Positions 16,938 to 26,526 are shown, counted from the stretch's first letter. The stretch: DNA of 60,337 bases from JANXXV01 sp038230275 (GCA_038230275.1 JBBRNO010000025.1:1-60337); one strand, 5' to 3'. The notes: generated by a model from the letters alone, not told the origin. Numbers and translations are program-made.

Positions 16938-19268
16938 ATGGCCCTAAGTCTTCTCGCACTTGGCGAACAGCCGGCACAAGCCGAGGCAGTGGAAGCTGCG
17001 TGCAGCCGCGTTCCCCCACTGTGGCCTCTGCAGAACTTTGTTGCCGTCAATCCTTTCTTGGGACTGAGCGAAATGCCTTTCACGGAGGCAACCCGGCTCC
17101 TGGCAAAGGTGGCGCATCGCGACATCCTGATGGATGCGGGGTACTATCTCGAGCAGATCAGGAGCGGAGCGATTCTCGCCGCGGACATTAGGGCTGCGAT
17201 TGTTCAAGATAGAGGCGCCATCGATCCAGTTGATCCGGTCTACTGGCTAACGGAACAACTGAAGAGGGATGATCCTTCGGAACAGATCCTTACTGTAGCC
17301 GATTGGCTGGACCGGACGCGCGCAACTGGCTGGGCCACCTTTGTAGTCGAGGAAATCTCGAAATGGTGCTCCTCGTATTTTGACCGCGGGCAATCTTCCT
17401 GGAAAACTCCCTTCAACGACCGCTCGCTTTATGCGGCATGGAAGCAAGCCGCCGAGATCGACGCGAATCCAGAGGTTTTCGGCCTACCAGGGTTTCGCCG
17501 GTACGTCAGGGACCTGCCAGATTCAGAAGAAGCTACAATCGATTCGGCGTTGGATTTGCTCAGCGTTCCACCCGAACTCGCCTGTGATTTTCTACATCGC
17601 GAGTTGATGAGTGTTTTCGGCTGGAGCGCATATGCCGCTTATGAGGATCGGCAAGGGAGTGGACAACAGTTCGTTCGGCAGTTGCTCGCAATTCGGCTTG
17701 CCTACGACGCTGCGCTACTCGCCTTCGATAGCGATTGGCGCTGTCAGGTTGTCCAGACTACGAACACTGCCGGGTGCGTCCATGCGAGATACATCGCGCA
17801 GTTGGCGGCCGAAAACGCCTTCCGATCAAGGCTGATAAAGAAATTGAGCTCGGCTCCAGACCCAGCCGCCGATTCTTCTCGAAAGGCACTGCAAGCAATC
17901 TTCTGCATCGATGTTCGTTCGGAAGTCTATCGGCGGGCACTCGAATCGCAATCGCCGGGCATTGAGACCATCGGCTTCGCCGGGTTCTTTGGCATGCCGG
18001 TGGAATTTGACTCTGCAGCGCGGTGTCCGGTGCTTATCGCATCCCAATACCAACTGCGGGCAGCACAGCAGGATTCGCGGTTAGGCCGGCTAGCCAGTCG
18101 CGTCAGCGCCGCCTGGAAGAGCCTTCGAAACTCGGCAGCGGCCTGCTTTTCATCTGTGGAAGTTGGTGGGTCCTGGTCTGGTGTGGGCTTGCTCAAGCAA
18201 TCGGTCCGAAAGTCCGCGGCGGACGAGGCGGTTCAGGAGCTCACTTGGTTAATTCCACTCTCGGCGCAGGTGGACCTGGCCGCGGGTGCGCTAAAGAACA
18301 TGAGCGTTGATACTAGCCGCCTGGCGCCGATTGTTCTGATTTGCGGGCACGGCAGTAGGACCGAGAACAATCCCTATGGATCGAGCCTGGATTGTGGGGC
18401 TTGCGGCGGCCACAAAGGAGACGTGAACGCGCGATTTGCAGCCGCACTGGTGAACGATTCCGCCGTGCGCCAAGGCTTGAAGGAACGCGGAATTGAGATC
18501 CCGGAAGACACCGTCTTCGTCGCGGGACTTCACAATACAACCACCGACGACGTAACTCTCTACGGCCACGATTTGCTCTCCGACAAGCAACGCCAAGATA
18601 TCAAAGGCTGGCTTGAGTTCGCGTCCAAGCAAGCCCGCTGCGAACGCAGTCGCTCCCTCCTGCCGGATGTTGCGCCGGTCGCATCCGAGAAGCTCGATCG
18701 GGAAATTCGCCGGCGCAGCGTGGACTGGTCGGAGGTCCGCCCCGAATGGGGTCTGGCGGGAAACGCAGCTTTCATCGCCGCAAACAGATCAAGAACTCGA
18801 GGGCTCAATCTGGAGGGCCGGGTATTTCTGCACGACTATGACGCGGTCTCGGATACGGACGCTTCGGTTCTGCAGCTCATACTGACCGCGCCCGTCGTCG
18901 TCGCCAGTTGGATCAACCTTCAGTATTACGGTTCTACCGTGAACAACCTGCTGTTCGGAAGCGGCAACAAAGTCCTTCACAATGTCGTCGGCACATTCGG
19001 AATCTGGGAAGGCAACGGTGGGGATCTTAGAACAGGACTTCCCCTTCAATCGCTCCACGATGGCACGAAATGGATGCACGAACCGCTGCGTTTGCAAGTT
19101 TTCATCGAAGCTCCTCGCGACCGAATCGATTTGGTCTTGAACGCCAATCCCGGAGTCCGAAGTCTTGTTGAGAATGGCTGGATTTATTTGATGTCCATGC
19201 AGGGCAGCACTGTCTACGAATACCGGGGCCGTTCTGATTGGCGCCTAAGCCCAGAAGCTCGTCACTAG
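16938..19268 (+). CDS. dabA: DabA inorganic carbon transporter subunit (DUF2309/UPF0753)
   Basis: A 776-residue cytoplasmic protein of the DabA family, a zinc, beta-carbonic-anhydrase-like catalyst that hydrates CO2 vectorially when bound to DabB. Key motifs are visible: WPLQNFVAVNPFLGL near the N-terminus, IFCIDVRSEVYRRALE (Cys and Asp zinc-site region), LICGHGSRTENNPYGSSLDC and GACGGHKG (His and Cys ligands). Length is typical. An AGGAG lies 12-16 bases before the ATG, inside the end of dabB. A heterotroph would use the pump for carboxylation reactions; no RuBisCO or carboxysome gene is nearby apart from a RuBisCO-like relic at 41410. Confidence 0.92.
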   Translation: MALSLLALGEQPAQAEAVEAACSRVPPLWPLQNFVAVNPFLGLSEMPFTEATRLLAKVAHRDILMDAGYYLEQIRSGAILAADIRAAIVQDRGAIDPVDPVYWLTEQLKRDDPSEQILTVADWLDRTRATGWATFVVEEISKWCSSYFDRGQSSWKTPFNDRSLYAAWKQAAEIDANPEVFGLPGFRRYVRDLPDSEEATIDSALDLLSVPPELACDFLHRELMSVFGWSAYAAYEDRQGSGQQFVRQLLAIRLAYDAALLAFDSDWRCQVVQTTNTAGCVHARYIAQLAAENAFRSRLIKKLSSAPDPAADSSRKALQAIFCIDVRSEVYRRALESQSPGIETIGFAGFFGMPVEFDSAARCPVLIASQYQLRAAQQDSRLGRLASRVSAAWKSLRNSAAACFSSVEVGGSWSGVGLLKQSVRKSAADEAVQELTWLIPLSAQVDLAAGALKNMSVDTSRLAPIVLICGHGSRTENNPYGSSLDCGACGGHKGDVNARFAAALVNDSAVRQGLKERGIEIPEDTVFVAGLHNTTTDDVTLYGHDLLSDKQRQDIKGWLEFASKQARCERSRSLLPDVAPVASEKLDREIRRRSVDWSEVRPEWGLAGNAAFIAANRSRTRGLNLEGRVFLHDYDAVSDTDASVLQLILTAPVVVASWINLQYYGSTVNNLLFGSGNKVLHNVVGTFGIWEGNGGDLRTGLPLQSLHDGTKWMHEPLRLQVFIEAPRDRIDLVLNANPGVRSLVENGWIYLMSMQGSTVYEYRGRSDWRLSPEARH

Positions 19269-19308
19269 CCAATCGCCGGAGTAGAACTTCGGGATCATCC
19301 AGAGACCC

Positions 19309-19812
19309 ATGGCGCATCATCAATCACAATTCAATTGCCAGCGGCTGCCGGGCGGCACGCCCCTCCAGCAAATTGTTTATGAGATCTACCCGGATCTCAC
19401 TTGGCAGGCTCCGGACACATCCTTCTACTGGTTTGAAATTGCGCTACGTGCCGATCTGGGCGACTATCTGCCGCCGGACGAACCCCGGAGCCGCGAGGTG
19501 TTTTCTGCCCTTATGGATGTGGCCGAACTTCTCTTCCAGCGGCTGCCAGCTCAAGCTCCATGCCAGGTTGAGCTGTCGGCTTCGTACTACACTCTGCAGC
19601 CGCCGGCCGGCGGAGATTTTATCCGCACGAGATTATCCCGGTGTCTCAGTCTCGTGTTCTCCAGCGTCGAACCCTACAGACATCGTGAGGAGCCTCGTCT
19701 TCTCACGGAGCTGAAGACTCAGCTGGATCTCTTGAATATCTCCAGATTTGAAGCCCACCGCGGGAACCAAGCGGAACTCGACTCAAATGACTCAACACAC
19801 TTTAGCGATTGA
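19309..19812 (+). CDS. Unknown 167-residue protein in the dab operon
   Basis: I do not recognise this family. It is a soluble, acidic protein without signal peptide or membrane helix; notable segments are LQQIVYEIYPDLTWQAPDTS, FYWFEIALRADLGDYLPPDE and SREVFSALMDVAELLFQRLP. It lies 40 bp after dabA and its last 26 bases overlap the start of cysD, so it is co-transcribed and probably translated. A regulatory or adaptor role for the pump or for CysD would fit, but this is inference. The ribosome site is weak, so the start is uncertain. Confidence 0.6.
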   Translation: MAHHQSQFNCQRLPGGTPLQQIVYEIYPDLTWQAPDTSFYWFEIALRADLGDYLPPDEPRSREVFSALMDVAELLFQRLPAQAPCQVELSASYYTLQPPAGGDFIRTRLSRCLSLVFSSVEPYRHREEPRLLTELKTQLDLLNISRFEAHRGNQAELDSNDSTHFSD

Positions 19813-20737
19813 TAGCAGTCCGCTACAAGCCCCCGAAAGGGGCAAGGTTACACATCTGCAATATCTCGAAGCGGAAGCGATCTTCGTTCTGAGAGAAGTA
19901 GCGGCCGAATTTGAGCGCCCTGTGCTGTTGTTCTCCGGTGGCAAGGACTCGATTGTGGTCAGCCATCTTGCGCGAAAGGCGTTTTTCCCAGGCCCCATCC
20001 CGTTCCCTCTTTTGCATATCGACACCGGGCATAACTTTCCGGAAACCATTGAATATCGCGACTGGTGGATTCAGAAGATCGGCGTCGAGTTGCTGGTACG
20101 CAGCGTGGAGGACACAATCCGGCAAGGTCGTGTCACGGAAGAGAAGGGTCCCGGAGCCAGCCGTAACTCTTTGCAAAGCGTGACGCTCTTGGACGCGATT
20201 CGCGAATTCCGATTCGATGCAGCAATCGGTGGGGCTCGCCGGGACGAGGAGAAAGCGCGTGCCAAGGAACGGTTCTTTTCCTTCCGAGACGAATACGGGC
20301 AATGGGACCCCCGGAATCAGCGTCCCGAATTGTGGTCGCTGTACAACAGCCGCAAGCAGTCCGGGCAGCATTTTCGCGTGTTTCCCATCAGCAACTGGAC
20401 GGAGATGGAGGTCTGGCTCTACATCCTCCAGCAGAAGCTGGATGTTCCGAGCCTATACTTCACTCATGAACGCATCTGCGTAGAACGGGAAGGTGCGTTG
20501 TTGGCTCACTCCGATTGCGTCGGGTTGAAGCCGGGCGAAGCGCCGCGGCCGATGCGCGTCCGGTTTCGGACCATTGGCGATATTACGTGTACGGGTGCCG
20601 TCGTATCTGAAGCCTCTAACTTGACCGAAATCGTCAGGGACATCGCGACTACGTCAGCCAGCGAACGGGGAACTCGTGCTGACGATCAGCGTTCCGCGGC
20701 TGCCATGGAAGATCGCAAGCGGGAAGGGTACTTCTGA
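19787..20737 (+). CDS. cysD: Sulfate adenylyltransferase subunit 2
   Basis: A 316-residue CysD: PP-loop nucleotide motif LLFSGGKDSIVVSHLARKAF near residue 45, then HIDTGHNFPETIEYRDWW, DAAIGGARRDEEKARAKERF, RNQRPELWSLYN and the family-typical C-terminus EDRKREGYF. It is the catalytic ATP sulfurylase subunit that makes adenylyl sulfate and normally needs the GTPase CysN. I chose the ATG at 19787 (MTQHTLAIDSS). A frame runs 13 codons further upstream but lies inside the preceding gene. No cysN follows: a terminator begins 53 bases after the stop. Confidence 0.92.
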   Translation: MTQHTLAIDSSPLQAPERGKVTHLQYLEAEAIFVLREVAAEFERPVLLFSGGKDSIVVSHLARKAFFPGPIPFPLLHIDTGHNFPETIEYRDWWIQKIGVELLVRSVEDTIRQGRVTEEKGPGASRNSLQSVTLLDAIREFRFDAAIGGARRDEEKARAKERFFSFRDEYGQWDPRNQRPELWSLYNSRKQSGQHFRVFPISNWTEMEVWLYILQQKLDVPSLYFTHERICVEREGALLAHSDCVGLKPGEAPRPMRVRFRTIGDITCTGAVVSEASNLTEIVRDIATTSASERGTRADDQRSAAAMEDRKREGYF

Positions 20738-20790
20738 CTAAGGAGTTTTGATACCGTGCACTCGTAGTCCTGCCTCCGTACGCCAGCTAC

Positions 20791-20815
20791 CATGCTTCGG
20801 AAGGCATGCTTTTTT
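20791..20815 (+). terminator. Rho-independent terminator after cysD
   Basis: Stem CATGC-TTCGGAAG-GCATG followed by CTTTTTTA. It closes the dabBA-cysD transcription unit. Confidence 0.7.
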
Positions 20816-20836
20816 ACCGATTCGCCGGGGCTTTTC

Positions 20837-20863
20837 GCTCTATCCAATTGAGCTACGCGGCCC
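20837..20863 (-). tRNA. tRNA 5' fragment, arginine-type, incomplete
   Basis: On the minus strand the 27 bases hold the 5' acceptor strand and D arm of a tRNA (GGGCCGCGTAGCTCAATT, then GGATAGAGC). No anticodon stem, T arm or matching 3' acceptor strand follows; the sequence diverges into GAAAAGCCCC. The pattern resembles bacterial tRNA-Arg 5' halves. It is a relic, not a working gene. Confidence 0.65.
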
Positions 20864-20947
20864 TATGCCACCGGCACAAGCCGACCACACCATTGTCAGT
20901 CGGCTAAAACGTTGTCCTGAGTAGCCCTCACGGATCTTTACCCCGTC

Positions 20948-23900
20948 TTAGAACTGCAGCTTCAGCGAAAACTGAATAAACCTGGGCAGATTCGTCTGGT
21001 CCAGCGCGCCGGAGATGCGGCCGAAGTTGCCGCTGTTTACATCCAGAATCGGTCCGTTAAAGAACTGCGGCGTGTTGGTGGCGTTCATGAACTCCGTGCG
21101 GAATGTGAGCGACACGCGTTCGGTGATGGCCGTGCGCTTCATGATCGCCAGGTCGAGATTGCGAATGCCGGGAACGCGCACCGAGGTGATGCGAGACGAC
21201 CACGTCTGCAGCGTGAACGCCGGACGGATTCCCCAGACCGGAGTTTCACTGCCGAGACAGCCGCGAGTGTTTCCGTTTGCCAGCAGCGTGCAGGTATTGA
21301 AGTAGCGGTCCAGATTCTGGCCGTCATACTTCGGGCTGGCGCCGGTGGGAACCGCGTTCGAGGGGAAGGCCATTGGCAGGCCGCTTTGCAGACGCGCGAT
21401 GCCGCTAATCTCCCAACCGCTAATCAGCTGCCTTACTCCCCTGGGCGCACTGGAAGCAAAGTGCCGGCCGGTTCCGAAGGGCAACTCGTAAACCCCGTTG
21501 AGTTGCAGGCTCTGCGGCACGTCCCAGGCAGTCACTACTTTTTCGAGTGAGGAATCCTGCGCATTGCGGTAGTTGACGCGTTCGATGGTCTTCGAATACG
21601 TATAGGACAAATTGGCGGTAACCCCCTTGGCCAGGCGCTTAGCCAAGACGAATTGAATGCCGTCGTAGCGGGACTGGCCTTCCGACCGGTTCAGCTGGGT
21701 GATGCCAAGGAACTGCGGGTACGGCCGCAATAACTGCTGACGTTGTACGGTGGCCCCGTTGAGAGACGTGCCGGGCAAGCGGCCCGCCAGTGGATTGGCT
21801 ACATTCTGCGTAAGCGCTGTGGCACCCAAGGCGAAAGAGTCCCGCGAAATTTCGTTGAAGCCCTTGGCTGCCGAGAGGCCGCGGATCCGGCTGCCCACAT
21901 ATCCCAGCGTCAGGAGCACGCGGCCCGGAAGTTCGCGCTGTACTTCAAAAGAGAACTGGTGCGTCCAGGGCACAACGCGATTCGGGTCGGAGAAGTTGAA
22001 CGTCTGGCCCAGGAACGTGCTGAGTCCTTGACTGTTGCCGACTGGACGGAGGATGCCCACCGGGAACGGATTGGTGAGGGTATCCTGCGGCACGCCAGTT
22101 ACTACGGAGGTCACCATGCCGGTGCGTTGGCTAAAGCCTGGCGCGCCGCCCGGGTCATCAAAGGTCTGGGCATACATCAGGCCGTAGCCACCACGGAACA
22201 CCGTCTTCTCATTCCATTGATAGGCGAAGCCGCCGCGGGGTGCAAAGTTGTTCAGATCCTTGACGAAGATGCCCCGATCGTTGCCGCCGACGCCGGCAAA
22301 CAGCAGCCCACCTTTCAGGTTGATGCCAGGCGCCTGCAGCGGGCTGGCGCTGGTGGTGTCAAAGCCGCGGGTCAGCGCGTTAAAGCGATCGGTGAGCGGG
22401 CCGAGATAATCCCAGCGCAATCCAAAATTCAGCTTCAACTTTGTGGTGACGCGATAGTCGTCCTGCACGTAGGCCGAGAATAGACGCTGCTGGCGGGCCG
22501 GCTGGCTGTTGACATCGATGAAGCCCGATTCGGCCGTACCCAGCAAGAAGCTGGCGATGGAGTTTCCGCTGGTTGGGTCGATGGCCAGGGCGTTCCTGCC
22601 GGTGAACTTCTGATCGAAGGAAAAGTTGCCGGCAACAAAGCCGGGGACTTGTGAATTGGCGCGCTGCAGGCGGAATTCGCCACCGGTCTTGATCGAATGG
22701 CTGCCCATGTTTTTGAAGATGGAGCCCTGGAAGGAATTGGTTTGCGCGATGGGATCGATCTGCACCGGGTTTGCTCCGGCCCCTTCATAATTAGACCAGC
22801 TGAACCGGGGAAAGTATTTCGCGGCCTGAGATTGGAATTGCGAAGAGAAGCCGAGGCTGCCCAGGTCGTAGTTCGCGCCGCCGGCTGCGCCGCTTTGCGA
22901 AAGGAAGCGGGCGAGGCCCATGCGAAAGTCAAGAACCGTGGTGGGGCTCAACGTCTTGGTGAGCTGGATGATGGCGCTATGGTTCTCCCTTGTGAACGGG
23001 CTGTTGCCGGTGGTGTCAGCCACGTTGATGGCGGCGTTGGTGGAGTAGCGGAAGCCCCGCGCCTCAGCCAGCGCGTTACGGGAATAGCGGACGAACAGGC
23101 GAGTAGTTTCGTTCACCGTGTAGTCCACGCGGGTGGTGTATTCGGGGAAGAAGTCAGTGAACTTGCGGCTGGAACCGCTGGTGGCCAAATTATTGAGTTC
23201 GGTGGTTGCGTTCCCGGGCGTGCTGCCGGGCGGGATCAGGCCCAACACTTTTAAGGCGATGGGGTTCAGGCGCAAGGACGGGATCACATTGCCCGGGAAG
23301 GCGGTGCGCACCACTGCGCCGGATGCGTCGGTGGTGGTGGAGAACGGATCGAAAATGGCCTGCACCAGGGGATTGCCGGCCGCATCTCGCGAGTAGTACG
23401 TCTTCGAGAAATCGCCGGTGCGCTGCAGCGCCGTGGGGACCGAGGTTACGAACGGATCAGGAATCACCTGGCGGATGTTCTCATAGCTGCCGAAGACGAA
23501 GAGCTTGTTCTTCTTGATTGCACCGCCCAATGCGCCGCCGAAAGTATTGATGTGGGACGACTGCCGGCGCACGCCGTTGCGGTTGTTGTTGAACGTGTTG
23601 GCATTGAGGTGCGTGTTCTGGAGAAATTCAAAGGCGGAGCCGTGCCATTCGTTGGTGCCGCCTTTGGTAAGGATGTTGACGACGCCGCCAGTGGTCCAAC
23701 CGTACTGCGCATCGTAGTTCGTGGTCTGGACGCGAAACTCTTCGGTGGCTTCCACCGGGGGCACGTAGGCGACCGAGGAAGCCTTGGCCAGGTTGGATAC
23801 TCCGTCGATCAGAACTTCGTTGGTAGAGGGGCGGGAGCCGTTCACGGAGATGCCGGAGGATCCGCCGATATCGAAAGGACGCAGCCGGGTGACGCCGCCT

Positions 23901-24388
23901 GTGACTGCGACGCCGGGCGTGGTCCACGCGAGGGCGAATATATTCCGGCCTTGCAAAGGAGTGGCTTCGACGCGGAGATTATCCACCGTGAGTCCGCGGT
24001 CCGCCGATTCCACTTCAATGACGCCTGCATTGGCTTCGACGGTCAGGCTCTGGCTAACCTCGCCGACGGTGAGCTTCACGTCCAGAGTGGCGCGCTCTGC
24101 TACTTGCAGTACCAAGCCCTGTTGCACGCTGCGCTGAAAGCCCTGCTTTTCCGCGGAGAGGACGTATTCGCCGGGGTTCAGGAACAGGACCTGATAGCGG
24201 CCTTCCTCATCTGACTTGGTGGGCGTCACCAAGCCCGTGGCAACCGACCGCAGACTGATGGCGACATCCGCCACGGAGGCGCCCGTAGGGTCTTGCACGC
24301 GGCCGCTAAGGGACGCGCGGAATTCCTGGGCCATGAGAGCAGCGCTGATGGAAAGGAAGGCAATAAGGCAATGGGTGAAAGTGCGCAT
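20948..24388 (-). CDS. Oar-like TonB-dependent receptor
   Basis: A 1146-residue outer-membrane receptor with signal peptide (MRTFTHCLIAFLSISAALMA), carboxypeptidase-regulatory-like domain (ASLSGRVQDPTGASVADVAI), plug (ATPLQGRNIFALAWTTPGV; EFRVQTTNYDAQYGWTTGG) and barrel ending SLKLQF. AGGAG precedes the ATG. A candidate sigma-70-type promoter lies 26 bases upstream (24414-24442). It is divergent from a GntR-family regulator, which is the likely local controller. Ligand unknown. Confidence 0.9.
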   Translation of the reverse strand: MRTFTHCLIAFLSISAALMAQEFRASLSGRVQDPTGASVADVAISLRSVATGLVTPTKSDEEGRYQVLFLNPGEYVLSAEKQGFQRSVQQGLVLQVAERATLDVKLTVGEVSQSLTVEANAGVIEVESADRGLTVDNLRVEATPLQGRNIFALAWTTPGVAVTGGVTRLRPFDIGGSSGISVNGSRPSTNEVLIDGVSNLAKASSVAYVPPVEATEEFRVQTTNYDAQYGWTTGGVVNILTKGGTNEWHGSAFEFLQNTHLNANTFNNNRNGVRRQSSHINTFGGALGGAIKKNKLFVFGSYENIRQVIPDPFVTSVPTALQRTGDFSKTYYSRDAAGNPLVQAIFDPFSTTTDASGAVVRTAFPGNVIPSLRLNPIALKVLGLIPPGSTPGNATTELNNLATSGSSRKFTDFFPEYTTRVDYTVNETTRLFVRYSRNALAEARGFRYSTNAAINVADTTGNSPFTRENHSAIIQLTKTLSPTTVLDFRMGLARFLSQSGAAGGANYDLGSLGFSSQFQSQAAKYFPRFSWSNYEGAGANPVQIDPIAQTNSFQGSIFKNMGSHSIKTGGEFRLQRANSQVPGFVAGNFSFDQKFTGRNALAIDPTSGNSIASFLLGTAESGFIDVNSQPARQQRLFSAYVQDDYRVTTKLKLNFGLRWDYLGPLTDRFNALTRGFDTTSASPLQAPGINLKGGLLFAGVGGNDRGIFVKDLNNFAPRGGFAYQWNEKTVFRGGYGLMYAQTFDDPGGAPGFSQRTGMVTSVVTGVPQDTLTNPFPVGILRPVGNSQGLSTFLGQTFNFSDPNRVVPWTHQFSFEVQRELPGRVLLTLGYVGSRIRGLSAAKGFNEISRDSFALGATALTQNVANPLAGRLPGTSLNGATVQRQQLLRPYPQFLGITQLNRSEGQSRYDGIQFVLAKRLAKGVTANLSYTYSKTIERVNYRNAQDSSLEKVVTAWDVPQSLQLNGVYELPFGTGRHFASSAPRGVRQLISGWEISGIARLQSGLPMAFPSNAVPTGASPKYDGQNLDRYFNTCTLLANGNTRGCLGSETPVWGIRPAFTLQTWSSRITSVRVPGIRNLDLAIMKRTAITERVSLTFRTEFMNATNTPQFFNGPILDVNSGNFGRISGALDQTNLPRFIQFSLKLQF

Positions 24389-24413
24389 AGCGAAAAACTC
24401 CTGTAGTGCGGTT

Positions 24414-24442
24414 ATTCTATCGAAGAATCGACAGGGTGTCTA
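24414..24442 (-). promoter_or_regulatory. Candidate sigma-70-type promoter of the TonB receptor
   Basis: On the minus strand TAGACA (-35 position) and TAGAAT (-10 position) are separated by exactly 17 bases. The -10 ends 26 bases before the receptor ATG at 24388. Confidence 0.5.
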
Positions 24443-24456
24443 CATACGGCAAATAA

Positions 24457-24475
24457 TGCATAATCGATCTATGCA
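24457..24475. promoter_or_regulatory. Inverted repeat overlapping the GntR start codon
   Basis: Dyad TGCATA-n7-TATGCA spans the ATG at 24471 and lies 15 bases from the -35 of the divergent receptor promoter. FCD-type GntR proteins commonly bind short dyads in their own promoters, so this is a candidate operator; binding is inferred. Confidence 0.4.
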
Positions 24476-25196
24476 CCAGAAGGACTCCTCGGCGCGCGAG
24501 CGGGCGTATGAATACATTCAGGGAAAGATTTTGTCCGGGGAGTGGAGCGGCGGAACCGTGCTCTCGGAATTGGCGTTGTCGAAGGAGATGGCCATCAGCC
24601 GGACACCGATTCGCGAGGCGGTGCGGCAACTGGCAGGGGAAGGATTCCTGGAGCAGGCCCCGAACCGAGTGATGGCGGTGGCGACGCTGACGCGGGCCGA
24701 CATCGCCGACCTCTACGAACTGCGGGAGGCGATTGAAGTTTACGCCGTAGGGAAGGCGGCCGGTTTCGGGATGGGCGGCGGGCACTTGGAGCGGTTGCGC
24801 GGCTTTCTGGGGGACTGCGAAACGCTGCTGGCGGACCTGGAGAACCGCGGGCGAGCGCGTTTAGACGAGGAACAGATGCAGCGCTTTATCCACGCGGATT
24901 TGGGGTTCCACACATTGCTGCTGCACATGGCCGCGAACCGGAGGATGTTGAAGCTGGTGGCTGAGACGCGGCTATTGATTCAGATTTTTTCGATCCGCCG
25001 GGATGGGCACAGTGCGGAGCAGTTGCGGGCGATCAACCGGCAGCACGCAGCCATCCTGGAATCGGTGGTGGCGGGCCGCGGCGAGGAGGCTAAGGCGGTG
25101 CTGAGCGAGCATATCCGCGGGAGCGGGCAGGAGCGGATGGAGGCTTACGATGATTGGGATCGTGAGCGGGTGTTGAACAGCGGCGGACGCAGGTGA
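24471..25196 (+). CDS. GntR-family regulator with FCD domain
   Basis: A 241-residue regulator: N-terminal winged helix (RERAYEYIQGKILSGEWSGG, LSKEMAISRTPIREAVRQLA) and C-terminal FCD ligand domain (TRADIADLYELREAIEVYAV, FIHADLGFHTLLLHMAANRR, INRQHAAILESVVAGRGEEA), which usually binds an organic acid through metal-bound histidines. ATG at 24471 preferred; an in-frame ATG at 24456 is possible. It is divergent from the TonB receptor at 20948-24388 and probably controls it. Confidence 0.88.
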   Translation: MHQKDSSARERAYEYIQGKILSGEWSGGTVLSELALSKEMAISRTPIREAVRQLAGEGFLEQAPNRVMAVATLTRADIADLYELREAIEVYAVGKAAGFGMGGGHLERLRGFLGDCETLLADLENRGRARLDEEQMQRFIHADLGFHTLLLHMAANRRMLKLVAETRLLIQIFSIRRDGHSAEQLRAINRQHAAILESVVAGRGEEAKAVLSEHIRGSGQERMEAYDDWDRERVLNSGGRR

Positions 25197-25609
25197 ACGG
25201 CGGTTGCCTGGCGCAGCCTTGACTTGGGGCACGGGAGTGGGTTCCAGATTGGCAAAGAACTGGACTGCATGGTGCGTTTTCGCTGTTAATTTGTCGAGTG
25301 GCGGCTCGGAACCTAAAACGCTGTTTATTGTGGCCCGGCCGAGTTGGCTCTGCCGTTTCGATCGCCTCCGCGATCTGCGGCCGTTGACTTGAGAGGGATT
25401 GCCGATTCCACCGCCAGTCCGCGGAGCTTTCGTTCGCCTGGGAGCGCTGGCTCGCAACGCTTTCAAGGGAACCGGTGCCTGGCGTTGGACGGCTTGGCGT
25501 CATCCGCGGGAATTCATCAGCCACTCTTCAATAGGCGGTGTGCCTCGTGGAACAAAGGGAATTCCGCTGATCTTCGATTCAAGAACGGTAACTCGATTGT
25601 CAGGTTTGT
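25197..25609. other. Intergenic stretch, no supported gene
   Basis: The 413 bases separate the GntR gene (+) from the decayed PanE gene (-). A minus-strand stretch at about 25517-25624 reads KISGIPFVPRGTPPIEEWLM before a stop, which could be another decayed gene end, but no family was recognised and no start precedes it. Confidence 0.4.
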
Positions 25610-26526
25610 TCAGCCCGCCGATCTGTATTGGCGGCCTTTGATCAAGCGAGTCAGGGCACTATTGTAAGGCGCGGCCAAGGCTAGCCGTTCGTTCTCCCTA
25701 GCAGCGTATCCGTTCAGTGCGTCGATCTCTGCCAGCCTTCCCCGTTCCAGGTGCTGCGGCATCCAGGCTCTCTGATGCTTCTCTGCGCAGTAGGCCTTGC
25801 TGCTTTCCATCGGATTTGGATCGGGAATGGTTATGCCTTTGGCCCTTACCAGCGCCAACACTTCTTCGATGATGCGGTTTGGCACTCATCGAGCTCCGGG
25901 ACCTGCTGTATTTGGGCGGGAAGAAGCCCCGTAATTGGGCATCGCGCGTTCATTCCGCGGTTGTGCACAAATTTGCCCCAGATCGTCGCCATGAGATCGT
26001 CGGCGAGCACCGGATTCATTTCCGCCGCGTCCAACAGGCCGCGGAGGACAGCGAGACGGGAGGAACGAGACCGATCCAGTTCGCCCAGCTAGGTGCGGCC
26101 ACGATTGGCAGGCGTGATCTCGCCGGGACCTCGCAGGTCAGCGCTATGGAAACTCAGGCCGGCCATAACCCGGTCCTTGCCGGGCGCCTCGGTAAGGATC
26201 TCGACATTGCCTGGCCCGTTCTGGAGCGTCAACACGAATCCCGAGTCCTTGAGTGCGAACCGGGCCGCATTCGCGCCATCCCTGGGGGAGTAGGTATTAG
26301 CGCAGATCAAAACGATGTCGGACTTTGGCGCCGCGGCCGCGTCACTGATTGCGGTAACAGGGGCAACGAACGTTCCATGCAAACCGTCAATCTCCAGACC
26401 TTTGTTCTGGATGCGCCTGACGTGATCTTCCCAGACGTCCAACAGGGCAACCTGCTCGCCAATGCGGGCAAGGTTGCCCCCATCAATACAGCCCATATTC
26501 CCGGCGCCAATCACTGTAAATTGCAT
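25610..26526 (-). pseudogene. Ketopantoate reductase (PanE/ApbA family), disrupted
   Basis: The frame starts MQFTVIGAGNMGCIDGGNLA, a Rossmann nucleotide motif, and continues through ICANTYSPRDGANAARFALK to a TAG at 26089-26091. The same frame resumes with LDAAEMNPVLADDLMATIWG and KFVHNRGMNARCPITGLLPA, the usual PanE catalytic-lysine segment. Near 25890 a frameshift moves the coding to another frame (RIIEEVLALVRAKGITIPDP ... YNSALTRLIKGRQY). One nonsense and one frameshift lesion are clear. It has its own GAGGT ribosome site, yet the upstream regulator frame runs into it without a stop. Confidence 0.8.

Noticed and set aside
20880..20904. Stem-loop GCCGAC-n13-GTCGGC as terminator of the minus-strand TonB receptor
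   Set aside because: The stem is good but no T-run follows on either strand and the loop is long.
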